A stretch of 64,000 nucleotides of DNA, from the NCBI RefSeq assembly GCF_014643735.1, contig NZ_BMKA01000005.1:62245-126244 (forward strand). The letters run 5' to 3'. Both the position numbers and the translations under genes were made by a program. The notes under the pieces are model-generated. The model had not been told where the DNA came from and made no database searches. It saw only the letters and a list, made by a program, of their open reading frames with translations. This DNA is from Neptunicoccus cionae (GTDB taxonomy: Bacteria; Pseudomonadota; Alphaproteobacteria; Rhodobacterales; Rhodobacteraceae). Shown piece after piece: positions 18,480 through 25,843 of this stretch (the first letter of the stretch is position 1; each line of letters opens with the position of its first letter).

Positions 18480-19244
18480 TCACCCGCCGATGTTACGCTC
18501 CATCAGCGCTTGGTAGCGACGCGGGGCGAGGCGGTTTAGCCACCATGCCAGTTTGGCAACGCGGCCCACAGGGATCATGTCAGCGCCTTTTGACAATCCG
18601 CGCAGGATTTCCGCGCTGGCATCTTCTGGCGTCATCACATCCACCGCATCTGTTGCCGAACCGGGGCGGGCCAATCCGCCAGATTGTGAGTCTGCACGCC
18701 CGATGTTGGTGCCAACGAAAGATGGCGCTGCGATTTGAACCTTCACGCCATGCGCGCGCTCTTCAGAGCGTAGGGATTTAAAGAACCCTTCCAGCGCGTG
18801 CTTGCTGGCGGCGTAGGCGGTGCGTTGGGTCAGAGGGGCGAAACCGGCGACCGAGGACATCGCCAGATGGGTGCCTGTTGCCTGCCGGACAGCCTGTAAA
18901 AACAGACCGGCGCAGGAAACGGCTGCGAAATAGTTTACCTCAAACAGCTTGCGGTGAGCGGCCATATCCTGTGTTTCAAACGGTCCAATCTGGGTCAGCC
19001 CCGCGTTATAGACTACCAAATCAATCGCAGGGCTTTGCGCAAGGATTTGCGCCGCCGCCGCGTCCAGCGCTGCACTGTCGCAAAGATCACAGGCCAGTGC
19101 CGTGACACCGTCCTTTTGCGCCATCATCTCCAGCTGATCGCTTGGCAGATCAAGCAGATAGACCTGCCATCCCTGCCCCACCAAATCGGCCGTCATCGCC
19201 TGCCCCAAACCGCCGGCCCCGCCGGTAATTACTGCCGTTTTCAC
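18480..19244 (-). CDS. Short-chain dehydrogenase/reductase
   Basis: A 254-residue classical SDR. It has the glycine-rich TAVITGGAGGLGQAM for NAD(P), the NAG motif in VVYNAGLTQIG, a catalytic serine in LAMSSVAGFAPL and YAASKHALEGF with Tyr and Lys of the active site. The frame is open to a TTG at 19265, but a GTG at 19244 overlaps the stop of the upstream gene (GTGA) and has AAAGGCGG seven bases before it; this start puts the Rossmann strand right at the N-terminus and is preferred. It is the last gene of a four-gene operon with an epimerase, a symporter and a flavin monooxygenase. The substrate is unknown, presumably the compound the symporter imports. Confidence 0.87.
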   Translation of the reverse strand: MKTAVITGGAGGLGQAMTADLVGQGWQVYLLDLPSDQLEMMAQKDGVTALACDLCDSAALDAAAAQILAQSPAIDLVVYNAGLTQIGPFETQDMAAHRKLFEVNYFAAVSCAGLFLQAVRQATGTHLAMSSVAGFAPLTQRTAYAASKHALEGFFKSLRSEERAHGVKVQIAAPSFVGTNIGRADSQSGGLARPGSATDAVDVMTPEDASAEILRGLSKGADMIPVGRVAKLAWWLNRLAPRRYQALMERNIGG

Positions 19245-20176
19245 AGGTTTGCCGCCTTTCTCCAAAGTTCGAACACCTCTCGACTGGACAATTCGGGCGT
19301 GTAGCCGAACTGCTGTTTCAACGCTGTATTGTCGAGCACTGGACGGAATTGCAAAAACCGCACCTGCTCGGGCCCGTAGCGAGACAGGCCGAGCGGTTTG
19401 GCCACCGCAAGTGCGGCCTGCACCACCCCCGCTGGAACCGCGCGCACCGGCTTGCCCAATAGCGCAGCCAGTTCGGGTATCCCGAGCGCGCCGTCCCCTG
19501 CCACGTTGTAGATGCCCGCCGGTCCATCGGTCGCGGCACGCAGTAAAATACGCGCCAGATCCTGCGTCCAGATAAAGACAAAGGGGCTGTCATACCCGCG
19601 CAGCATCAGTAATTTCGGCTTATGAAACAGTGCCGTAATCTGATTTTCCAGCCCCGCGCCAAGCACAGTCCCCACCCGCAGAACGACTTGTTCCAAAGCG
19701 GGGTGGTCCTGTCGCGCCTGGGCCAGCATCTCTTCGACCAGCCGTTTGTGATGGGCATAGGGGAAGGCTTCGTTGCCGCGCACCGGATCGCTTTCCCGCA
19801 AGGGGACGGGATTGTCCGCGTGGTACCCATAAGCCGCGCCGGAGGATGTCACCACAATCCGGCGAACCCCGTGTTTGATGCAGGCTGCCAGCACGTTTTT
19901 GCTGCCGTTTACGTCCACGTCGCATTCAAACGCCCGCGTCGATCCTTTGGGCGGCGACACGATAGAGGCCAGATGCACCACAGTATCGGGCCGGATCGCC
20001 CCGATAACGTAGTCCGGATCGTCACCCGTCACATCCAGCTTTTCAAACCGCACTTCGGCGGGCAGGTCCGGTTGGCGCAAGTCGGTCGCGATCACCTCGT
20101 GCCCCGCCCCCTGCAATTGCGCCAGCAGTGCCTGTCCGACGGCCCCTGCCGCCCCCGTGATCAAAATACGGCTCAT
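19241..20176 (-). CDS. NAD-dependent epimerase/dehydratase family protein
   Basis: A 311-residue extended SDR beginning MSRILITGAAGAVGQALLAQ (NAD-binding GxxGxxG). The catalytic region reads VVTSSGAAYGYHADNPVPL and YAHHKRLVEEML, which places the YxxxK pair in a form with His-His between Tyr and Lys. Such proteins act on nucleotide sugars, steroid-like or flavonoid-like ketones. The stop overlaps the SDR start, and its own start overlaps the symporter stop, so the three are translationally coupled. The substrate cannot be deduced. Confidence 0.83.
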   Translation of the reverse strand: MSRILITGAAGAVGQALLAQLQGAGHEVIATDLRQPDLPAEVRFEKLDVTGDDPDYVIGAIRPDTVVHLASIVSPPKGSTRAFECDVDVNGSKNVLAACIKHGVRRIVVTSSGAAYGYHADNPVPLRESDPVRGNEAFPYAHHKRLVEEMLAQARQDHPALEQVVLRVGTVLGAGLENQITALFHKPKLLMLRGYDSPFVFIWTQDLARILLRAATDGPAGIYNVAGDGALGIPELAALLGKPVRAVPAGVVQAALAVAKPLGLSRYGPEQVRFLQFRPVLDNTALKQQFGYTPELSSREVFELWRKAANL

Positions 20177-21078
20177 CTTTGGGCCTCGGTCCGGTTAAAG
20201 ACTGCGGCCAGTGCGATGCCGGAAATTGCGTGCCAGATGCCCCAGAAGGCGGCGACGACGGCCATCCCACCCAAGCCCCCGAAGAAACCGAAGATCAACA
20301 CAAGACCAAGGCCGGAGTTCTGGATGCCTGTTTCAATCGTGATGGCGCGGCGGTCAAACGGGCTGAGCCGCGCAACGCTTGCAAGGGTAAACCCGCCGCC
20401 CAGCGCCAGTGCGTTATGCAGCACCACCAGCCCTGCGACGAGCCATGCAAATTGCAGGAAAAAGTGCCAGTTTGCCGCCAGCGCCAGCACGATGAAGGCC
20501 ACGAATATCCCCATCGAGGTCAGCTGCATCGGCTTGCGCAACCGCGCTGCCAAGGCCGGTTTCTGCGTATTCAACGCAATCCCCAGCACCAATGGCAACA
20601 GCAGCATCAACGTGACCGTAATCGCCACCTGCACCGGATCTATCGACGTGGCCTGCAACACAGCACGGGTCGGGGCGTAAAGCCCGCCCCAAAAGGCGAT
20701 GTTAAGCGGCGTTAACAGCACCGCCCCCACCGTGGCAAACGCCGTCATCGACACGGACAGGGCCGCATTCCCGCCCGCACGGTGCGTAATAAAGTTTGAG
20801 ATATTGCCCCCCGGACAGGCCGCCACAAGGATCAGCCCCAAAGCAATAGAGGGGCGCGGCGTTGTCGCCAGCACCAGCAGAAAAGTCAGCGCTGGCAGCA
20901 GCAAAAACTGCGAGACCAACCCCACTACCAGCGCCTTTGGCGCCACCAGCACGCGGCGGAAATCATCCAGCCGCAAATCCAGCGCGATAGAAAACATAAC
21001 GACAGCCAGAATAGCGTTTAATAACATCAGGCTACCGGGGCTGAAGTTCAGCATTGTAGTATCAAGGTCCTGCATCAC
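20173..21078 (-). CDS. Bile acid:sodium symporter family transporter (BASS)
   Basis: A 301-residue membrane protein with about nine to ten hydrophobic segments. The segment LILVAACPGGNISNFITHRA matches the conserved Na+-binding crossover of BASS proteins, and ITIETGIQNSGLGLVLIFGF matches the second crossover. The family takes up organic anions such as bile acids, pantothenate or 2-oxoacids together with Na+. The start ATG overlaps the stop of the monooxygenase gene (ATGA). Cotranscription with a flavin monooxygenase, an epimerase and an SDR suggests import and oxidation of a ring or sterol-like compound; that is inference. Confidence 0.87.
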   Translation of the reverse strand: MMQDLDTTMLNFSPGSLMLLNAILAVVMFSIALDLRLDDFRRVLVAPKALVVGLVSQFLLLPALTFLLVLATTPRPSIALGLILVAACPGGNISNFITHRAGGNAALSVSMTAFATVGAVLLTPLNIAFWGGLYAPTRAVLQATSIDPVQVAITVTLMLLLPLVLGIALNTQKPALAARLRKPMQLTSMGIFVAFIVLALAANWHFFLQFAWLVAGLVVLHNALALGGGFTLASVARLSPFDRRAITIETGIQNSGLGLVLIFGFFGGLGGMAVVAAFWGIWHAISGIALAAVFNRTEAQR

Positions 21079-22415
21079 GCGCTCTCTTTCAGGGCTTTAA
21101 TGTGCGTGTTCACGGCCCCGCGATAGGTGGCCTTATCCACGTAATAGGCCATGCGCGGCAGATCGATGTAGTTCATCCCGCCCGTGGCCCGCGCAAACCC
21201 TTGCGCCTTTTTCTGCTGCAAGGCTTTGGCTTCAGCGCTGCCATTTCGCAATCCGGCGATATAACGGGCGATCATCTCGGCCTGCTCGTGGCGTCCCTGC
21301 CAGCCCAAGCCAGAGGCTTCGACCATGCCAAGAACGAAAAGGTCGTCCCGTTCGGGGTGCATTGCGTTCAGGTAAAGATGGGGCGCCGATCCGCGCCAGT
21401 TCAGCAGCGCATGGTCGATAAACGGATAGTGCAGCTTATACCCCGTTGCAGCGAGGATCATGTCATATTCGCCCTGCGTGCCGTCTTTGAAATGCACCGT
21501 TTTGCCGTCCATCCGATCAACATCAGCGCGGATTTTGATGTCACCGTGGCCCGCGTGAAACAGGATCAGGGAATTAACGATGGGGTGGCTTTCATACAGT
21601 TCGTAATCCGGTTTCGGAAAGCCGTATTTCTGCGGGTCCCCGACGAACCATTTCAGGATCGCCCCGTCCACCTTACGCTTTAACCACATGGGCAGTTTGA
21701 TCATGCCGCCCATCGTGTCAGCCGGTTTGCCGAACACGTATTTCGGCACAAAATAATAGCCCCGCCGCATCGACAGTTCGCAGGATTTGCCGTGATGGAT
21801 CGCGTCCACCGCAATATCGCAACCCGAATTGCCCGCCCCCACGATCAGCACCCGCTTTCCGGCAAATTGCGTCGGATTTCGGTAGGCGCTGGAGTGGATC
21901 AGCTCTCCGTCGAAATTGCCTTTGAAGTCCGGCATATTCGGTTCAGACAGGGTGCCATTGGCAATCAGGACGCCCGCAAATTCTGCAGAGTATTCTTGTC
22001 CGCCCACCTCCCAAGTCACGCGCCAGCCCTCTCCACTGCGCCCGAGCGGTTCGGCTCCCGTCACGCGAGCCCCGAAGGTGTAATCTTCATAAATTCCGAA
22101 ATGTTGTGCAAAGCTGCGGAAATAGTCACGCAGGTCGCGATGAGAGGGGTATTCAGCCACCTCCTCTGCCATCGGATAATCGGCAAATTCCGTCATCGTC
22201 TTGGAGGAAATCAGATGCGCGGTGTCATACATCGTAGAGAGCGGCGCATCGATGTCCCACAGCCCGCCCACATCCTTGTGCAGCTCAAACCCGTGAAAGG
22301 CTATGCCCTGCTCCTTCAGGGTTTTTGCCATCGCCAACCCCATCGGCCCCGCCCCGATCAGCGCATAACTGTCCTTGGTTTGCGGGCCGGTCGCATTCAA
22401 ATCGTCTTCTGCCAA
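21075..22415 (-). CDS. Flavin-containing monooxygenase
   Basis: A 446-residue NADPH-dependent FMO-like enzyme. It shows the FAD site SYALIGAGPMGLAMAKTL, the FMO fingerprint FDGELIHSSAYRNP and the NADPH site RVLIVGAGNSGCDIAV, with ATGYKLHYPF later. FMOs insert one oxygen into nucleophilic N or S atoms or carry out Baeyer-Villiger oxidations. Two TTG starts compete: 22430 lacks a site, while 22415 has GAGGAG seven bases upstream, so the shorter form starting with Met-Ala-Glu-Asp is chosen. It is the promoter-proximal gene of an operon facing the TetR gene, with a large palindrome between them. Confidence 0.87.
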   Translation of the reverse strand: MAEDDLNATGPQTKDSYALIGAGPMGLAMAKTLKEQGIAFHGFELHKDVGGLWDIDAPLSTMYDTAHLISSKTMTEFADYPMAEEVAEYPSHRDLRDYFRSFAQHFGIYEDYTFGARVTGAEPLGRSGEGWRVTWEVGGQEYSAEFAGVLIANGTLSEPNMPDFKGNFDGELIHSSAYRNPTQFAGKRVLIVGAGNSGCDIAVDAIHHGKSCELSMRRGYYFVPKYVFGKPADTMGGMIKLPMWLKRKVDGAILKWFVGDPQKYGFPKPDYELYESHPIVNSLILFHAGHGDIKIRADVDRMDGKTVHFKDGTQGEYDMILAATGYKLHYPFIDHALLNWRGSAPHLYLNAMHPERDDLFVLGMVEASGLGWQGRHEQAEMIARYIAGLRNGSAEAKALQQKKAQGFARATGGMNYIDLPRMAYYVDKATYRGAVNTHIKALKESA

Positions 22416-22437
22416 AATATGTCTCCTCAATTCCGTT

Positions 22438-22463
22438 TTATATTGAACAATCGTTCAATATAA
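22438..22463. promoter_or_regulatory. Putative TetR operator (11-bp inverted repeat)
   Basis: Arms TTATATTGAAC (22438-22448) and GTTCAATATAA (22453-22463) are exact reverse complements around a four-base spacer AATC. The site sits between the divergent FMO operon and tetR starts (22415 and 22493), close enough to both to cover their promoters. Symmetry, size and place fit an operator for the TetR protein encoded next to it. Confidence 0.75.
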
Positions 22464-22492
22464 GGCAAGATATTTTTCAGAGAGGTGCCGAA

Positions 22493-23161
22493 GTGGATGA
22501 AACCAAAAGAAAAAGAGCACCGTCAAAACGGTCTCTGGAAACCCGAAAGCGGATTTTCGACAGTGCAGAACATCTGTTCGCAGAGCGGGGATTCGACGGG
22601 GCCTCGATCCGTGACATCGCAAAGGCGGCGGCGGTGCAAACAGCGCTGGTGAACCATCACGGTGGGGCAAAGGCCGATTTCTTCGCAGCGATCATTGCCC
22701 GCCGCGCGGACCCATTGGCGGAACGGCGAATTGGCGAATTGACCCGCCTGCGGCCTCTCCTGCCCGACCTGTCCCCACATGATGCTGTGCTGGCGATCTT
22801 ACACGGTTTTATTGATCCGTTTCTCGAACTCGCCCGCGATGATGAGGGATGGCGCAACTACGCCCGCCTTGTGGCGCAGGTGTCGTCGGATCAACGCTGG
22901 GCGCCGCTCGCTGCGCAGTATTTTGACCCGACCGCGCAGCAATTCCTTGCCGCCCTGATCCAGCGCTTTCCAACAGCGCCCCCTGCTGCGGTGGCGCAGG
23001 GGTTTGTTTTCACCATCTCTGCCGTGCTCGGCCTTGTTACATCGCGCTGGCGGATTACTGCACTGGCCAACGATGCCCCGACAGCACAGGATGCGGAACT
23101 GGCGGACGGCCTGTTTGACTATGCCGGTGCGGGGTTTATCGCCCTGCTGGCGCAAGATTAA
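22493..23161 (+). CDS. TetR family transcriptional regulator
   Basis: A 222-residue TetR-type repressor. The N-terminal helix-turn-helix reads RKRIFDSAEHLFAERGFDGA, then SIRDIAKAAAVQTALVNHHG. The rest is helical and hydrophobic, as in the ligand pocket of the family. The frame is open far upstream into the divergent promoter, but a GTG at 22493 with GAGG eight bases upstream begins just before the usual basic N-terminus (DETKRKRAPSKRSLETR). It probably represses the divergent monooxygenase-symporter operon and itself through the palindrome at 22438-22463. Confidence 0.87.
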   Translation: MDETKRKRAPSKRSLETRKRIFDSAEHLFAERGFDGASIRDIAKAAAVQTALVNHHGGAKADFFAAIIARRADPLAERRIGELTRLRPLLPDLSPHDAVLAILHGFIDPFLELARDDEGWRNYARLVAQVSSDQRWAPLAAQYFDPTAQQFLAALIQRFPTAPPAAVAQGFVFTISAVLGLVTSRWRITALANDAPTAQDAELADGLFDYAGAGFIALLAQD

Positions 23162-23182
23162 CCCAGCATTAACATCTGACCC

Positions 23183-24073
23183 TTATGACTGGGCTTTCAG
23201 AATACGTTGCAACACATCAGTTGCCTGCTGACCCTTCAGGCTCTGCTGCCAGATCCGTTCGGCCACCGACTGGTGCAGCTTTACGGATTCTTCTGCCGCT
23301 GTGATCGTCGCCACCCCGATCCGCACGTTGGCCGAAGCGCCAAGCCGGAACGGGCTTGTGGCTACCTGTGCGCTGGTGCCTTTGCGCAGGATTTGAAAGA
23401 TCGTGCTGGGCATGGAATCCTGAACGATCCCGATCTGCATCCCGATGGGTTGCTCCTCGATCAGGGACTGGATGTTACGGATTTCTGCGCGGGCCAGTTC
23501 GTAACGCTCCGGCGGCACTGGCTGGCCGCTGTGCAGGTTCCCCACAAACCCCGAGGATAGGAACTGCTCCAGTTCGGAGGCAGACAACAACCCGATCAGG
23601 TTTGGCTTACGCGCCCGAAACTGTTCTTTGCGCCGCAACAGGATTTCGGTCAGTTGCGCGATAGAGGATTCCAGCCCGTCGCGGTTCGCAGCATTCTCCG
23701 GCACACTCTCGCGCAGGACTTGGGGTAACATCTCGTCATAAGCATCCGTGGTCAGCAGGTAAGGCACCGGCCCGAAAAGCACCGTGATCTGATCCGCTTC
23801 GGATTCAATCTGGCGCAAACGCTCAAAGAACGTGACCGCGGAAGGGATATTTTCCGATCCAACCCCGAACAGCGAGGCAAGCGAAACATCCAGAAGATCT
23901 GCAATTTTCCCTAGCGCATCGACGCGGATCGGCTGGCCCGATTCATACCTGTAAATCGCTGCACGAGAGATTCCTGTCGCTGCGGCAACCTCCTCTGGCG
24001 TAAGCCCGGCGCCCAGTCTATAGGACTTCAACCGTCTGCCAATGTCCGAGATCATTTGATATTGAGATGTCAT
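23183..24073 (-). CDS. XRE family transcriptional regulator with C-terminal sensor part
   Basis: A 296-residue regulator. Residues 7-65 form a Cro/CI-type helix-turn-helix (GAGLTPEEVAAATGISRAAI, then YRYESGQPIRVDALGKIADL). The remaining 230 residues are mixed alpha/beta without a recognised enzyme motif and may bind a ligand. The gene is divergent from the TRAP-pyr operon, and a perfect 20-bp palindrome lies between them. It is convergent with the tetR gene, 21 bases away. Control of the TRAP-pyr operon in response to its substrate is the natural inference. Confidence 0.85.
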   Translation of the reverse strand: MTSQYQMISDIGRRLKSYRLGAGLTPEEVAAATGISRAAIYRYESGQPIRVDALGKIADLLDVSLASLFGVGSENIPSAVTFFERLRQIESEADQITVLFGPVPYLLTTDAYDEMLPQVLRESVPENAANRDGLESSIAQLTEILLRRKEQFRARKPNLIGLLSASELEQFLSSGFVGNLHSGQPVPPERYELARAEIRNIQSLIEEQPIGMQIGIVQDSMPSTIFQILRKGTSAQVATSPFRLGASANVRIGVATITAAEESVKLHQSVAERIWQQSLKGQQATDVLQRILKAQS

Positions 24074-24146
24074 GTTCTGGGCTTTTCCACGCTAGGTTCA
24101 TCGGGTTTAGTCCAGATTTTGCCATCTGTGTAGACAAAATTCAGAA

Positions 24147-24166
24147 AATTCTCAAATTTGAGAATT
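24147..24166. promoter_or_regulatory. Perfect 20-bp palindrome, probable operator for the XRE regulator
   Basis: AATTCTCAAA at 24147-24156 is directly followed by its reverse complement TTTGAGAATT at 24157-24166. A plausible promoter for the TRAP operon has TTGAGA at 24158-24163 as -35 and TACATT at 24180-24185 as -10, sixteen bases apart, so the palindrome would cover the -35 box. Binding there should repress the operon. The promoter assignment is less certain than the palindrome. Confidence 0.72.
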
Positions 24167-24224
24167 GTCTTGACTTTGATACATTGCTGCGGTCCTTTAG
24201 CAAGAATTAACAGTGGAGAACACA

Positions 24225-25238
24225 ATGACGTTTAAAACAAATCTCACCCGCCGCGCTTTGGGGGCGCTTGCTTTGGGGGCGCTGGCCCTATCCGCCGCAC
24301 CCGTCGCTGCACAAGACTTCACCGCGCGGATTGGCCATCTGGAATCAACCCAGCAAAGCCGCCATGTGCATCTGGAAAAAGTTGCTGAACTGGTTAAGGA
24401 ACGCACCAACGGTGCCGTTGAATTCCAGATTTTCCCGCAGGCCCAACTGGGCAACCAGCGCCAAATGACTGAAGGTGTGCAGCTTGGCACGCTGGAAGCA
24501 ACTGTTGCACCGGCGGCGTTTCTGGGCGGGTTCAACCCTGCCGTTTCCGTTCTGGACATTCCTTACCTGATGCCAGCCGATCCTGCCGCCGCACAAGCCT
24601 TGCGCGAAGGTCCCTTCGGCGATGCGCTGCTGGCGTCCTTTGACAAACGCGGCGTAGTGGGCGTTGCCTGGTGGCCCAACGGCATGAAGAACTTCACCTC
24701 CAACGCGCCACTGGATGACATTGCGGCCTTTGCAGACCAGAAGTTCCGCGTGATGGATTCCAACATCCTGATCGAACAGTTCAACGCCCTTGGCGCATCG
24801 GCCATCGCACTGCCCTTTGGCGAGCTGTATACATCCCTGCAAACCGGCGTTGTTGACGGGCAGGAAAACCCGCTCGACACCATCCAGCGCATGAAGTTCT
24901 TCGAAGTGCAGGACTATCTTGTTGTGTCCGAGCACGGCGCGATGGAAGACATGGTATTGTTCAACCCGATGTGGTGGAACAGCCTGCCAGATGAATACAA
25001 AACCGTTATTCAGGACACATTCAACGAAGTCGTCCCCGCCCTGACAGAGCACAAAGCCGCTGCCGTGGCAGAGGCCCTGAAAGTGATCGGCGAAAGCGAC
25101 ATCAACATCCGCGAAGCATCCGCAGAAGAGCGCACAGCCTTTGCCGAAAAAATGACACCGCCAGCCACTGCCGCCTATATCAAGCGCGCAGGCGATGAGG
25201 GCGAAGCCCTTATCGAAACCTACAACGCCAACAAGTAA
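24225..25238 (+). CDS. DctP-type TRAP transporter solute-binding protein
   Basis: A 337-residue periplasmic binding protein. The signal peptide is TNLTRRALGALALGALALSA ending at PVAAQ, and the mature part begins DFTARIGHLESTQQSRHVHL. The family core is recognisable in VEFQIFPQAQLGNQRQMTEG and in LYTSLQTGVVDGQENPLDTI, which includes the helix that contacts the ligand carboxylate; FRVMDSN supplies the conserved arginine. The ATG at 24225 has GGAG seven bases upstream; the in-frame GTG at 24213 is not needed. The ligand is unknown, but the pyr genes that follow point to a carboxylated pyrimidine precursor such as orotate, dihydroorotate or N-carbamoylaspartate. Confidence 0.9.
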   Translation: MTFKTNLTRRALGALALGALALSAAPVAAQDFTARIGHLESTQQSRHVHLEKVAELVKERTNGAVEFQIFPQAQLGNQRQMTEGVQLGTLEATVAPAAFLGGFNPAVSVLDIPYLMPADPAAAQALREGPFGDALLASFDKRGVVGVAWWPNGMKNFTSNAPLDDIAAFADQKFRVMDSNILIEQFNALGASAIALPFGELYTSLQTGVVDGQENPLDTIQRMKFFEVQDYLVVSEHGAMEDMVLFNPMWWNSLPDEYKTVIQDTFNEVVPALTEHKAAAVAEALKVIGESDINIREASAEERTAFAEKMTPPATAAYIKRAGDEGEALIETYNANK

Positions 25239-25254
25239 GCGTTAATCAATCCGG

Positions 25255-25299
25255 TCGGGTCCGCCACTGGTGGGCCCGATCACGCTATCCCCCGTGATC
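25255..25299 (+). repeat. Two overlapping hairpins between dctP and dctQ
   Basis: Bases 25255-25265 pair with 25269-25279 in an 11-bp stem (two G-T pairs) with a three-base loop. A second inverted repeat, GATCACG at 25278-25284 and CGTGATC at 25293-25299, shares two bases with the first, so the end pairs of the two stems cannot both form. No T-run follows. The position after a binding-protein gene suits mRNA stabilisation and adjustment of binding protein to permease ratio. Confidence 0.55.
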
Positions 25300-25330
25300 C
25301 GCCTTGCCGGTTGCAGCCAGAGGACCGAAT

Positions 25331-25843
25331 TTGAAACTCCTTAACCTACTCAGACTTGTGGAAAGAACCTTCCTCGTCAGCGTCTTTCTCGCCATGGTCA
25401 TTCTGTTTTTCGGTAATGTCATCGCGCGGGAGATCGGAGGCACATTTGCCAGCCGCTTTGCTTGGATCGAAGAGGCCGTGCGCTTTATGAACGTCTTTCT
25501 GGTGTTCATCGCTCTTGGCCTGACCCTTGAAAAAGGCCGCCATGTAGGGATTGATACCCTGCGCAACAAACTCTCCGGCACGCCCCGCATTGCCCTGTTG
25601 AAACTGATCGACGGCGTCGGGTTTTTCTTTGCCATTTACCTTGCATGGCTTGGCACCAGCCTTGTGGAATTTGTCCTGATGACCGGCCAGCGCAGCCCGA
25701 CCCTGAACATCCCCATCGGCTGGGTCTATATGGCGCCGGTTACGGGCTTCGGCCTGCTGGCCCTGCGATTTGCCCTGTCGTTTTTCGGCGTCATCGACCG
25801 TTTTTCCGAAAACCAGCATGTGATCGAAGGGGATGAAGCATGA
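25331..25843 (+). CDS. TRAP transporter small permease, DctQ
   Basis: A 170-residue protein with four hydrophobic segments, the DctQ layout. The core includes FVFIALGLTLEKGRHVGIDT (with the leading residues LV) and LNIPIGWVYMAPVTGFGLL. The start is taken as TTG at 25331, which has GAGGA six to seven bases upstream and gives the N-terminus KLLNLLRLVERTFL after Met; a TTG at 25304 is open but lacks a site. The stop overlaps the DctM start (ATGA), so both permeases are made together. Confidence 0.87.
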   Translation: MKLLNLLRLVERTFLVSVFLAMVILFFGNVIAREIGGTFASRFAWIEEAVRFMNVFLVFIALGLTLEKGRHVGIDTLRNKLSGTPRIALLKLIDGVGFFFAIYLAWLGTSLVEFVLMTGQRSPTLNIPIGWVYMAPVTGFGLLALRFALSFFGVIDRFSENQHVIEGDEA

